In this document: positions 26,729 to 36,665 of the stretch, piece by piece
Layout: every line of letters begins with the position of its first letter
Position numbering within the stretch: the stretch's first letter is position 1
Source: Natribaculum breve
Lineage (GTDB): Archaea; Halobacteriota; Halobacteria; Halobacteriales; Natrialbaceae
Assembly: GCF_023008585.1 (NCBI RefSeq)
Contig: NZ_CP095390.1
Coordinates: 558,001 to 622,000 of the forward strand
DNA: 64,000 nucleotides
Direction of reading: 5' to 3'
Notes under the pieces: model-generated
Database searches by the model: none
The model's input: only the letters and a program-made list of their open reading frames with translations
What the model was told of the DNA's origin: nothing
Translations under genes and position numbers: made by a program

Positions 26729-27766
26729 TCAGAAGCCCGGCATCAACTCTGCAGGGCCGAAGACGCCGTACTCCCCGGCCCGGTTCCGACGGACGGCGGC
26801 TTTCAGGTAGCCGAGCGCCGGCCCGTTGACGTTCGCCTCCATGCTCGTCGCGTCGTCGAGTTCGAACGCGTTCGTTCCCGTCTCGCCGTCGAAGGTCGTC
26901 CCCGTCACCCGGACGGTCGTCGTCGTCGGCTTCTCGTCGCTGCGGACGTCCAAGATTCCGCCGACGGTGACGTCCTCGGCGTCGCAGATGCCCGCCCGCT
27001 CGAGGAGGACGTCGTCGGCGTGTTCCATGTCTCGGAACTCGATGACGCCGTCGTGTTCGTCGACGATCTCCTCGATCTCCTCGTCTGAGAGTTCGCGGGC
27101 GGTCTCGATGTCGTACTCGTCGAGGTGGGCGATGTCCTCGCGGACGGTGCCGCGGTTGTCCTCGTAACCCGACTTGAGGCCGACGCCCCACCAGATGTCG
27201 ACCGACTCGACCTCGACGAACGACTGGGCGGCGATCGCCGCTGCGCCGGTGAGAAAACCCGGCGTCGCGCCCGCCCCACAGACGAACGTGATACCCGACT
27301 CCTCGAACGCCGCCGTTCGCTCGTCGAGCATCCCGATCACGCGAGAGCGCTTGAGGACGTCCACGAGGACGCCCTCGTAGCCGGCCTCGACGAACCGATC
27401 CGCGACCCGCGGGATGAAGTCGTGTTCGTAGTTCGGCAGGGCGACGAGCACGGCGTCGATCTCCTCACTCACGTCGATGACGTCGCCGATCGCGTCCTCC
27501 GTGGGACGGGCCTGCTCCGAGGCGACGACGCCCCTGTCCTCACCGTGTCGTTTGACCGCGGCCGCGCCGCCGTCGGCTGCGACCTCGTTGTCGATATTCC
27601 CTTCGGTGGCGTCGAGCAGTTCCTCGACGTCCAGTCCGTCGAAGTCGACCGCGACGCCGTGGCGGTCACACGCCGCGACGGGGGTCAGGCCGTCTTTGTG
27701 CCGGCTGACCTCGAGCGTTCGTCGTCCGATACCGCCGGTTCCGAGTACTGCGAAGTTGACGTCCAT
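26729..27766 (-). CDS. Saccharopine dehydrogenase-like oxidoreductase in the biotin operon
   Basis: A 345-residue NAD(P)-dependent oxidoreductase with a Rossmann start FAVLGTGGIGRRTLEV (residues 5-20) and an overall layout like the saccharopine/homoserine dehydrogenase group, including CGAGATPGFLTGAAAIAA. The exact reaction is unknown. It lies 27 bp downstream of bioB and 84 bp upstream of bioF on the same strand, so a role in biotin or pimelate metabolism is likely by context. I cannot tell whether it supplies the missing DAPA aminotransferase step, a pimeloyl precursor or something else. Confidence 0.78.
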   Translation of the reverse strand: MDVNFAVLGTGGIGRRTLEVSRHKDGLTPVAACDRHGVAVDFDGLDVEELLDATEGNIDNEVAADGGAAAVKRHGEDRGVVASEQARPTEDAIGDVIDVSEEIDAVLVALPNYEHDFIPRVADRFVEAGYEGVLVDVLKRSRVIGMLDERTAAFEESGITFVCGAGATPGFLTGAAAIAAQSFVEVESVDIWWGVGLKSGYEDNRGTVREDIAHLDEYDIETARELSDEEIEEIVDEHDGVIEFRDMEHADDVLLERAGICDAEDVTVGGILDVRSDEKPTTTTVRVTGTTFDGETGTNAFELDDATSMEANVNGPALGYLKAAVRRNRAGEYGVFGPAELMPGF

Positions 27767-27793
27767 CGTTCGTAGTTCAATCGTCGTCTCTCG

Positions 27794-28906
27794 TCAGTCG
27801 TCGCTCGATTCCACGCTGGCGTTGCTCTCGACGGTGCCGACGGCGGGCTCGACCGGGTCGTCCCGACCACGAGCTTTCACGACCTCGGGATCGAAGTCGT
27901 TGACCGACCGATTGGGCTCGAGTCCGGCGCGTTCGACGATCTCGATGTCCTCGCCGGGCGACTGTCCCTCCGTCGAGAGGTAGTCGCCGGTGAGGATGCC
28001 GTCTGCACCCGCCTCGAGCGGCAGGTGCTGCTCGTCGGGCGCGAGATTCGCCTCCCTGCCACCGGTGAGGCGCACTCGTGTCTCCGGGTGCAAGAGTCGG
28101 TAGACCGCGACCGTCTTGACGATCTCCTCGGTCGTGATCTCCGGAGTCTCGCCGCCGAGTTCGGTGCCGGCGATGGGGTTGAGGACGTTCACCGGCAGCG
28201 AGGAGATGCCGATCTCCTGTAAGGCGATGGCGGCGTCGACCCGGTCGGTGGGCGTCTCGCCCATCCCGAGGATGACGCCCGCACAGAGGTCCATGCCGGC
28301 CTCCCTGGCCACCTCGAGGGTGGCGACGCGGTCTTCGAACTCGTGCGTGCCGACGACCTCGGGGAAGTAGTTCGGCGAGGTCTCGATGTTGTGATTGTAG
28401 TGCTGGATACCCTCGTCGGCCAGAATCGCGGCTTCCTCCTCGGTGAGGATGCCGAGCGAGGCGTCGATCTCGAGGTCACACTCCTCGCGGACGAGGCGGA
28501 TGGCCTCGAGGACCTCCGCCCACTCCTCGGGGCGTTTTTCTTTCGAGACGCCCCGTTCCGCGACGACGATACCGAAGCGCTGGGCACCGTCGCGTTCGGC
28601 GCGTTTCGCGGCCTCGAGGACCGCCTCCGGGCCGATGAAGTCGTACGTCTCGATGCCCGTGTCGAAGTGGACCGACTGCGCACAGAAGCCGCAGTCTTCC
28701 GCGCAGTTGCCCGCCTTCGCGTTGACGATCGAGCAGGCGTCGACCGTGCCGTCGCCGAAGTGATCGCGAACGGCGGCTCCCGCCTCCGCGAGCGGCTCGA
28801 CCGGCTGGGCGATCAGCGCCAGCCCGTCGGTCCGATCGAGCCGCTCGCCGGCGAACACCCGCTCGAGTGCGTCGTCTACCGTCCGATTGCCCGTCTCGTA
28901 AACCAC
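27794..28906 (-). CDS. bioB: Biotin synthase
   Basis: Radical SAM enzyme inserting sulfur into dethiobiotin. It has 370 residues. The [4Fe-4S] motif is NCAEDCGFCAQS with Cys68, Cys72 and Cys75 (CxxxCxxC). Further family blocks are HNIETSPNYFPEVV and NVLNPIAGTELG. The C-terminal 60 residues are an acidic extension beyond the catalytic barrel. It is the first gene of the operon; an AT-rich stretch (minus-strand reading ATTATATTTG, about 28927-28936) lies about 25 bp before the start, consistent with a short-leader transcript. Confidence 0.96.
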   Translation of the reverse strand: MVYETGNRTVDDALERVFAGERLDRTDGLALIAQPVEPLAEAGAAVRDHFGDGTVDACSIVNAKAGNCAEDCGFCAQSVHFDTGIETYDFIGPEAVLEAAKRAERDGAQRFGIVVAERGVSKEKRPEEWAEVLEAIRLVREECDLEIDASLGILTEEEAAILADEGIQHYNHNIETSPNYFPEVVGTHEFEDRVATLEVAREAGMDLCAGVILGMGETPTDRVDAAIALQEIGISSLPVNVLNPIAGTELGGETPEITTEEIVKTVAVYRLLHPETRVRLTGGREANLAPDEQHLPLEAGADGILTGDYLSTEGQSPGEDIEIVERAGLEPNRSVNDFDPEVVKARGRDDPVEPAVGTVESNASVESSDD

Positions 28907-28938
28907 GATCTAGCCGTCGGTTGACGCAAATATAATCG

Positions 28939-28954
28939 TTGTGGTACGTCACAA
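28939..28954. promoter_or_regulatory. Inverted repeat upstream of bioB
   Basis: TTGTG and CACAA arms (28939-28943, 28950-28954) separated by 6 bp, immediately upstream of the candidate TATA box of the bio operon. The position suits a repressor such as BirA, but I cannot confirm the match to a known archaeal operator. Confidence 0.35.
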
Positions 28955-29048
28955 ATTTCGTCACGTTCGGACCACGACGACGACGGTCCGATAGCCGAGC
29001 GTCGCGGTCGATGAGCCAGACGCCGGCTCGATCGTCGACCGATCGCAC

Positions 29049-30299
29049 TCACCGCGGCGTCTCCGAACCCCACTTCTCGAGGGCCGTCGCCAGTTCGTCG
29101 TGGTCCTCGGCGTACTCCTCGAGCGGGACGCCCGCCATCGAGGCGTCGACGGACTGCCTGAGCGCCCTCGCACCGGCGCGAGTGCCGTCCGGGTGGCCGT
29201 GGATGCCGCCACCGGCCTGGACGACGATCTCCGTCCCCAGCGCCTCGAGTAACTGGTCGACGACGCCCGGGTGGAGGCCGCCGGAGGCGACCGGCAGGAC
29301 GGGATTCAGCCCGTAGAGGTCAGACGTGAGCCACTCGTTGATCCCCGGCGTGTCCTCGTTCTCGAGTTTCCCCAGTCCCGCGGTGCCGGTGTGGAGGTGA
29401 TCGACGCCACAGAGGCGGGCGACCTGTGCGAGCACGCGCATCGAGACGCCGTGGTACTCGAGGCGGTCGAAGGCGGCGTGCATCGCGCGGTGGGCGTGGA
29501 TCGCGAGGTCGTGGTCGGCGGCGCGCTCGCGGACCGACTGGACGGCCGACCAGCCCGACGTGATCACGTCGACCATGACGAAGCCGCCGCCGTGCTCGGC
29601 GACGAGGTCGACCCGCTCTACCATCTCCGTCGTCTCCCCGGTGACGTTGACGAGGTAGTCTTTGCGCTCGCCGGTTTCCTCCTGGGCGCGGTCGCGCGCG
29701 GCGAGGCTCTCGGCGAGACGATCCTCGAACGGGTTGAACGCCTGGTCGGTGAGGTTCTCGTCGTCTTTCAGCAGGTCGACGCCACCGAGCCACGCCTCCT
29801 CGCCGACGCGGGCGTGTGCCGCCGTCGAGAGGCCGACTTTCGGCTTCGGTACCGTCGCAAGCACGGGACGGTCGGCCGCGTCGAGTTTTTCCGTCGCCAC
29901 GTCCGGCCCGAACAGCGGACCCGGGAACCCCTCGACGATCGTCTCGGGCCAGCGACAGTCCTCGAGTCGGATCGTCTCGACCGCCTTCATCCCCATGATG
30001 TTGCCCGCGATACACGAGAGGATCTGCGCCATGCTCCCCTCCTCGAACAGGTCGGCGGGGTAGGCCACGGTGATCTCGTCGCCGTCGATCCCGCAGGCGA
30101 CGGCCCCGAGGTCGGTGAACTCGTCCTCGTCGACGTGGAGGGCGGCCCAGGTCCCGTTCGACGACTCTGAAGCCACGCGACTCGCCGCACCCTCCATCGA
30201 CAGCCCCTCGCCCGGTTCGACGGTGAACTCACAGACCAGTTCGGTCTCCGACGGTTCGTACTCGAGGTCGAGGAAGTCGTCGTACTCGATTCCAGTCAT
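29049..30299 (-). CDS. rbcL: Ribulose-bisphosphate carboxylase large chain, form III
   Basis: Archaeal form III RuBisCO, 416 residues. The catalytic TVPKPKVGL block holds Lys152, and the carbamylated lysine and Mg ligands are in GGVDLLKDDENL (Lys178, Asp180, Glu181). The lid-loop region GTAGLGKLEN has the catalytic lysine equivalent. In archaea this form acts in the AMP/nucleoside-phosphate salvage route rather than a Calvin cycle. No phosphoribulokinase, AMP phosphorylase or R15P isomerase gene is in the window. It is monocistronic. Confidence 0.94.
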   Translation of the reverse strand: MTGIEYDDFLDLEYEPSETELVCEFTVEPGEGLSMEGAASRVASESSNGTWAALHVDEDEFTDLGAVACGIDGDEITVAYPADLFEEGSMAQILSCIAGNIMGMKAVETIRLEDCRWPETIVEGFPGPLFGPDVATEKLDAADRPVLATVPKPKVGLSTAAHARVGEEAWLGGVDLLKDDENLTDQAFNPFEDRLAESLAARDRAQEETGERKDYLVNVTGETTEMVERVDLVAEHGGGFVMVDVITSGWSAVQSVRERAADHDLAIHAHRAMHAAFDRLEYHGVSMRVLAQVARLCGVDHLHTGTAGLGKLENEDTPGINEWLTSDLYGLNPVLPVASGGLHPGVVDQLLEALGTEIVVQAGGGIHGHPDGTRAGARALRQSVDASMAGVPLEEYAEDHDELATALEKWGSETPR

Positions 30300-30648
30300 C
30301 GTGGTTTCGTCGCTTCACCGCCCGGCGCAATAGCGCTTGTGCCGACGGCTTCGACGCGGTCGTTCACACACGACCTCGACCTGTCGAGTCCAGCGGGGAC
30401 GACCGTCCCCGACGAGAGCAGGTCGCCGTCCTCCCCGACGCTCGTTTCTGCCCTGCTTGCGGTATCGAAACGCTCGCCGATCACCGACTTCCGTGTGGTC
30501 TGTAGCACCGACCTCGCCGAGAAACCGCGCCGACGACGCCGGTTTCCACGAGCGCGTTTCGTCCGCTCGTCGAACACATAATGGTTCAGTTGGTTGACCG
30601 TACCAAAATTTAAAGTTTTTGGCCGGTGTAGAAGCCAAAAGCGAGGAC
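30300..30648. other. Divergent intergenic region
   Basis: A gene-free gap of about 350 bp between rbcL (leftward) and the acidic protein gene (rightward). An A/T-rich run (CCAAAATTTAAAGTTTTT, about 30603-30620) is placed as a promoter about 30 bp before the rightward start. Nothing else structured was seen. Confidence 0.5.
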
Positions 30649-31449
30649 ATGACCGACAGTACGACGGACGAGAAATCCGGGGATGGGATGGTGGAACTCG
30701 GTCCCAGTGTCGACGAACTCTTTGGCGACCTCGAGGACGAATCTCTCGAAACCGACGCTGCCGACCGATCGACCACCGAGACGAGCACCGAAGACGACGG
30801 GATCGAAGACCGGACGGCCACCGACGTATTCGACCAGCTTCGCGCCGAAGGGGACGCGACGCTCGATACCGATTCGGTCCTCGTCGACGAGAGCCCCGAG
30901 GAGATCATCGCCAGCGCCGACGAAGACGCCGACGAGGACGAATCCGACCTCGACGACGCGCTCGTCGACGAGGCAGCACTCGACGAGTTGCTCCTCACCG
31001 GGCGGACGAAAGAAGACGAGTTCCTCTGGATCGACAGCGACACGGAGGGGGCGTCGTCTGCAGACGACCACGAACCGACGACGGCGACCGACGCCGACGC
31101 CGGGGCGGAGCCAGCTGCGGCGTCGACGGCCGAATCGGACGACGTCGAGCAGTCCACGGACGAACTCGCCGACGAGGGGGCGACCGAAGACGAACTCTCG
31201 AGTGAGACCGTCGACGAAGGCGAGTCGACGGACGACCTCGAGGCGGAGTCGAGCGTCGACGACGTGGTCGACGACGAGTCGATCGAGGACGACGCGTCGG
31301 GCGATCTCGAGGACGAGACCGACGACTCGTCCGCCGACGAGACGGCCGAAACGGATTCCGAAGCGGACGAAGACGCCGACGAAGCCGACGCCGACGGACC
31401 GTCCGGGTTTTTCGGCTGGCTTCGCGCGAAACTCGGGGCCATTTTTTAA
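30649..31449 (+). CDS. Highly acidic low-complexity protein with amphipathic C terminus
   Basis: A 266-residue protein of unknown function. Asp, Glu, Ser, Thr and Ala make up most of it. A short N-terminal block (MVELGPSVDELFGDL) may be the only ordered motif besides helices such as LVDEAALDELLLTGRTKEDEFLWID (about residues 105-130). The last 17 residues (GPSGFFGWLRAKLGAIF) are hydrophobic and basic, in sharp contrast to the rest, and could form an amphipathic membrane-binding or partner-binding helix. The start ATG at 30649 follows a strong AT-rich promoter. A thioredoxin gene follows at 48 bp. Confidence 0.75.
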   Translation: MTDSTTDEKSGDGMVELGPSVDELFGDLEDESLETDAADRSTTETSTEDDGIEDRTATDVFDQLRAEGDATLDTDSVLVDESPEEIIASADEDADEDESDLDDALVDEAALDELLLTGRTKEDEFLWIDSDTEGASSADDHEPTTATDADAGAEPAAASTAESDDVEQSTDELADEGATEDELSSETVDEGESTDDLEAESSVDDVVDDESIEDDASGDLEDETDDSSADETAETDSEADEDADEADADGPSGFFGWLRAKLGAIF

Positions 31450-31497
31450 TGGACCGGTGTCGGAATCGTTTTTCGGCCGGCCGTAATACGTTCACGT

Positions 31498-31914
31498 ATG
31501 GACGAGACCGACGAACTCGAGCGGATTCGTGAGAAGAAGCGAGAGGAACTGCGCAAGCGCGCCGAGCGCGAACAGCAGGCCGCCTCGAGTCCCGACGCGC
31601 CGGTTTCGGTGACGGGATCGGGGCACTTCCAGGAGGTCGTCGACAGTCACCCGATCGTCCTCGTGGACTTCTACGCCGACTGGTGTGGGCCCTGCCAGAT
31701 GCTCGCGCCGACGCTCGAGACGATCGCCGCGGAGACGACGGCGACCGTCGCGAAAGTCGACACCGACGCCCACCAGCGGCTGGCCCAGCAACACGGCGTG
31801 CAGGGACTGCCGACGCTGGTGCTATTCGTCGACGGTGAACCGGTCGAGCGGCTCGTCGGCATGCAAAACGAGGCGACGCTCCGGCAGGTGATCTCGAACC
31901 ACCAGCCCGCGTAG
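31498..31914 (+). CDS. trxA: Thioredoxin with charged N-terminal extension
   Basis: A 138-residue thioredoxin. The redox motif WCGPC is at residues 62-66 in VDFYADWCGPCQMLAP, and the cis-proline loop is GLPTLVLFVDGEP. The first 40 residues form a lysine/arginine/glutamate-rich helix (ERIREKKREELRKRAE) absent from minimal thioredoxins. That extension could mediate a protein contact; its role is unknown. Convergent with sucD. Confidence 0.92.
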   Translation: MDETDELERIREKKREELRKRAEREQQAASSPDAPVSVTGSGHFQEVVDSHPIVLVDFYADWCGPCQMLAPTLETIAAETTATVAKVDTDAHQRLAQQHGVQGLPTLVLFVDGEPVERLVGMQNEATLRQVISNHQPA

Positions 31915-31941
31915 AACCGAAAACGGAGAGACGAGAACCGA

Positions 31942-32807
31942 TTACAGGAACTCTTCGATGTGGTCGGCGACCTCCTCGGGGGTGTCGCCGACGGGGACGC
32001 CCGCGTCGTTCAGGGCGTTGATCTTGCTCTCTGCCGTCCCGGTACCGGAGCCGGAGACGATCGCGCCGGCGTGACCCATGCGCTTTCCTGGCGGAGCCGT
32101 GCGACCGGCGATGAAGCCGGCGACCGGCGTGTCGACGTGCTCGTCGATGAACGCGGCAGCCTGCTCTTCGTCCTCGCCACCGATCTCACCGCACATGACG
32201 ATGGCTTCCGTCTCGGGGTCGTTCTCGAAGAGCTCGAGCGCGTCGATGAAGCTCGTACCGATGATCGGGTCGCCGCCGATGCCGATGGCGGTGGTCTGCC
32301 CGATGCCGCGCTGGGTGAGGCTATCGACGACCTGGTAGGTCAGGGTGCCCGAGCGGGAGACGAGGCCGACGTTACCCGACTCGAAGATGTTGCCGGGCAG
32401 GATGCCCAGCTTGGACTCGCCGGGGGTGATGAGGCCGGGACAGTTTGGGCCGATGAGACGGGTGTCCGTCTCGGTGAGGCGCTTGTTGACCTTGGCCATG
32501 TCCTGGGTCGGGATGCCCTCGGTGATGGCGACCGCCAGATCGAGGTCCGTATCGAGAGCCTCGAAGATCGCGTCGCCGGCAAAGGCCGGCGGGACGAAGA
32601 TGACCGAGGTGTCGGCGTCTTCCTCCTCGACGGCCTGGTCGACGGTGTCGTAGACGGGGACGCCGTCGACGTCCTGACCACCTTTGCCGGGGACCGCACC
32701 GGCGACCACGTTGGTGCCGTACTCCATCATCTGGCGGGCGTGGAACTTGCCCTCGCCGCCGGTGATGCCCTGTACCACGACGCGAGTGTCTTCGTCGACG
32801 AGTACGC

Positions 32808-32811
<4 letters not shown>
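31942..32811 (-). CDS. sucD: Succinyl-CoA synthetase alpha subunit
   Basis: Binds CoA and carries the phosphohistidine in succinyl-CoA synthetase of the TCA cycle. It has 289 residues. CoA-binding Rossmann part at the N terminus ([18 protein letters not shown]), [19 protein letters not shown] in the middle and the active-site histidine in [19 protein letters not shown]. Its ATG overlaps the sucC stop by 4 nt. Confidence 0.97.
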
Positions 32812-33959
<1,148 letters not shown>

Positions 33960-34335
33960 GCGCACTCGAAAGGCGGATTCCTCCCCGCTTAAATCCTGCC
34001 AGTTTGTCTCGCGCTCACTCCGCTTCTTTTATACGACCCTGCTCGTCACCGGACGGCGACCAGTCGAAGCGACCCACTCGTCGTGCGCCCGAGACTACTG
34101 GACGACAGTCGGTGCGCCCTCGATCGCACTCGAGACGCGCTCGAGGGACGAACCGTGCTGTCCGGCAGTACGAAAAAGCGGTCCCGCTCACGTCCGGCTG
34201 ACGTCGTCAGTGCACCCCCTGCCGTGATGCGAGACCGGGCCACCCCCACCACCTACCGCAGGCGGTACCACGTACGAGCGCTATATCAGTGTATTCCACA
34301 CACGATGTGCACGGCGTGCACGGGACTGGTCGACG
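33960..34335. other. Gene-free gap between sucC and an HTH regulator
   Basis: About 375 bp. The part next to sucC is its promoter region. The part near 34290-34325 has short dyads (GTGTATTCCACACAC, GTGCACGGCGTGCAC). No ORF in it looks like a gene. Confidence 0.4.
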
Positions 34336-35121
34336 CTACGCGAGCGGCTCTGCGTCTGCCCTGTACGCCTCGTATCGCTCCGTCGCCCACTCCCTGACGT
34401 CGTCGTCTCTCGACTCGAGCAACGCCTGCGGAATGCCGGCCTCGTCGTGGACGCCGATCTGGACGGCGTCGTCTAAGACGCCCAGGTAGTACGGAACCTC
34501 GCCGTCGTGCCGGTAGGTCGTGACGTTCTCCATGTCGGCCAGCGACTCGAAGTGCTCGCGAAGGGCCGGGGTCGACTGCACCGTCTCGACGACCTCGTCG
34601 GTGAGGACGATCTCCGCAGTGGTTCCCGACTCGGCGGCCGACCGCGCCGTCTCGAGTGCGTCTGCCGACGTCGCCGGAAGGACCGCTCTCGTGTGCGTGG
34701 CCGTCGTCAGCGTCTCCAGGTGGCTCTCGACCGGGGCGTACGGGTTCGCGGCCGTCGCCTCGACGATCGTCGCGTCGACCAGTGCGTGCGGGTCGACGTC
34801 CACGGGCACGTCTGCCTCGGTGAGCTGGCTCAACACGGCTTTCGCTCGCTCGATAAACGCCATCGTCTCGGTCATCTCGCCGATGTCCGTCGCGACGAGT
34901 TCCCCCGCGAGCGTAATCTCGTAGCCGTCGGCGACCGAGTGAACCAACCCACGTTCCTCGAGTGCGTCGAGGTTTCGCTGTACAGTCGTCCGAACGACGC
35001 CGATCTCTCGCCGTAACTCCGCACTGGTCAGAGCCCCGCGTTCGGTCAGTGCCTCGAGAATTCGTACCCGGCAGGTAGAGCGGACGAGAAACTCGATTTC
35101 GGCTAGCGACTCCCTCCCCAT
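34336..35121 (-). CDS. Winged-helix transcriptional regulator, haloarchaeal type
   Basis: A 261-residue regulator. An N-terminal winged helix (about residues 5-70) has LRREIGVVRTTVQRNLDALEERGLV as recognition region. The remaining 190 residues resemble the effector domain of archaeal DUF1724-like regulators, with LREHFESLADMENVTTYRHDGEVPYYLGVLDDAVQIGV. I took the ATG at 35121 (MGRESLAEI); a TATA-like GATATATTTACA lies at 35131-35142, just upstream. The target is unknown. Confidence 0.82.
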   Translation of the reverse strand: MGRESLAEIEFLVRSTCRVRILEALTERGALTSAELRREIGVVRTTVQRNLDALEERGLVHSVADGYEITLAGELVATDIGEMTETMAFIERAKAVLSQLTEADVPVDVDPHALVDATIVEATAANPYAPVESHLETLTTATHTRAVLPATSADALETARSAAESGTTAEIVLTDEVVETVQSTPALREHFESLADMENVTTYRHDGEVPYYLGVLDDAVQIGVHDEAGIPQALLESRDDDVREWATERYEAYRADAEPLA

Positions 35122-35366
35122 ACGTTCGATCGATATATTTACACATCGATACTTTAGCTCTATCGGCCGTTCTGGCACCGAGGAGTCCCTCATCCGTCGG
35201 TATTACAACAGCGTGATACTCCGTGGTCGATTCGTATCTCGGAAGAAACGACCGCTCGACGAGGTGTGGCGGTCGCCAGGTGCAGCGGGTCACCCCTCGA
35301 TCACCGATCGCTGGCTCGCGACGAACTCGAGTGCGCTCGTTCGTGACCAGTCGACCCTGCGGTCCG

Positions 35367-35660
35367 TTACTGGTCTGACTCGAGATTTCGACCGCCGGAT
35401 CGGACGGTCAACACGGGGACAGGACTGGTGCGGACCACCTTCTCGGTGACGCTTCCCAGGAGGTAGTGCTCGATCCCGCCACGGCCGTGCGTGCCCATCA
35501 CGACGAGGTAGACGTCGTGGTCGTCGACGTACGTGTCGATCTCCTGCCAGGGCGATCCGCGTTCGACTGCCGTCACGACGTCGACCCCCCTTTCCCTCCT
35601 CCTGAGCGCGCTCGCGGCGACGTCGCTCCCGTCGGTCGGGACCAGGATTCGGTCGTACAT
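35367..35660 (-). CDS. Universal stress protein with internal deletion
   Basis: Only 97 residues, against about 140 for UspA-family proteins. The N terminus [19 protein letters not shown] is normal, then the sequence jumps to [19 protein letters not shown] and continues to the normal C-terminal [21 protein letters not shown] (the G-2x-G-9x-G(S/T) ATP-binding loop) and PVPVLTVR. The first helix, second strand and second helix are missing in frame, so the fold is probably compromised. It could be a decaying gene. Confidence 0.8.
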   Translation of the reverse strand: MYDRILVPTDGSDVAASALRRRERGVDVVTAVERGSPWQEIDTYVDDHDVYLVVMGTHGRGGIEHYLLGSVTEKVVRTSPVPVLTVRSGGRNLESDQ

Positions 35661-35747
35661 ACTGGCACCAGCGTTCGCGGCGACTTTAACCGTGGTTCGA
35701 TCACCGTTCGTGCGTGTTCGATGGCGAACCGATCGGGTGTCGAACTG

Positions 35748-36317
35748 TCAACCCGGGAGAAACAGGTTGAGAAACGCCACGACGAGTCCCGCGAGTCCCA
35801 TGCGGACGCCGGCGACGATCCAGTTCTGTTTCGAGATCGACCCGAGGTACGCGCCGAAGCTGAACAACACGAGCACGCCGATCGCGATGCCGACGAGCGT
35901 CGCCTCGAGCAGCGACAGGTAGATCCCGTGTAGCAAAAACGGGAGCAACGGGAGGATGATGCCGATCAGCGGACCGATACCGCTGGCGACCGCGTTGACT
36001 TTCCGCGCGCCGACTTGGTCTCGCTGGACTTTCGTATCCTCCAGATCGGTCAGCATGGCGCGTTCGATCCGCACGATCTCGGCTTGTTTTTCGGCCCGTT
36101 CGATCTCCCAGACGCTCCAGACGCCCGACGTTCCCAGCCCGACGGCCGCGCCGAGGCCGATCTTGAACACCGTGAGGCCGTCGGGGACGCCCGACAGGTA
36201 CGCGCCGACGATGACGCCGATGCTCGTCAGCGTGCCGTCGAAGCCGTTAGAGATGAAGTACCGCCGCGAGATCGACCTGACGTCCTCCTTGCGGAGCAGT
36301 TCGCGAATGTCGGTCAT
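35748..36317 (-). CDS. VIT1/CCC1-type iron or manganese transporter
   Basis: A 189-residue membrane protein of the vacuolar iron transporter family. The N-terminal block SISRRYFISNGFDGTLTSIGVIVGAYLSG and GLGAAVGLGTSGVWSVWEIERAEKQAEI match the family's first helices, followed by three further spans. Homologues export or sequester Fe2+ or Mn2+. It is followed downstream by the internally deleted UspA gene and preceded by a DUF211 gene only 9 bp away, so the group is probably one transcription unit. Confidence 0.86.
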   Translation of the reverse strand: MTDIRELLRKEDVRSISRRYFISNGFDGTLTSIGVIVGAYLSGVPDGLTVFKIGLGAAVGLGTSGVWSVWEIERAEKQAEIVRIERAMLTDLEDTKVQRDQVGARKVNAVASGIGPLIGIILPLLPFLLHGIYLSLLEATLVGIAIGVLVLFSFGAYLGSISKQNWIVAGVRMGLAGLVVAFLNLFLPG

Positions 36318-36326
36318 CGTCGCCGC

Positions 36327-36620
36327 TCAGCGATCCTGGGGCGTTTCGCTCTGTTCGACCACGCGCTCGCCACAGACGACCTCGTCGATCGAGTGGACCG
36401 TCCCGCCGAGTTCCTCGACCGTCTCCTCGACGACCCTGGCGTCGATCGCGTCGCCCTCGAGCGTGAGTTTGAGATTCTGGACTTCGCGATCCGTCTCCAC
36501 CAGCACGGCGTTGACGCCCTCGACGCCGTCACACGCCGCGACGGTCTCGGCGAACTCGACGATACCCGGTTCGTGCGGTTTCAGGAGATCGAGAACGAGC
36601 CGCTGTATCGGTACGGTCAC
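36327..36620 (-). CDS. DUF211 family protein
   Basis: A 97-residue archaeal DUF211 protein, a small ferredoxin-like fold found near transporters in many archaea. Recognisable features are IQRLVLDLLKPHEPGIVEFA at the N terminus and LKLTLEGDAIDARVVEETVEELGGTVHSIDEVVCGE. Function is unknown; a metal or ligand-sensing role is suspected from neighbours here (VIT-type transporter and P-type ATPase). Confidence 0.88.
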   Translation of the reverse strand: MTVPIQRLVLDLLKPHEPGIVEFAETVAACDGVEGVNAVLVETDREVQNLKLTLEGDAIDARVVEETVEELGGTVHSIDEVVCGERVVEQSETPQDR

Positions 36621-36665
36621 GACGTCCTCCGGTTCGACCCGGGTGCTCTTAGTGATACTGGACGC

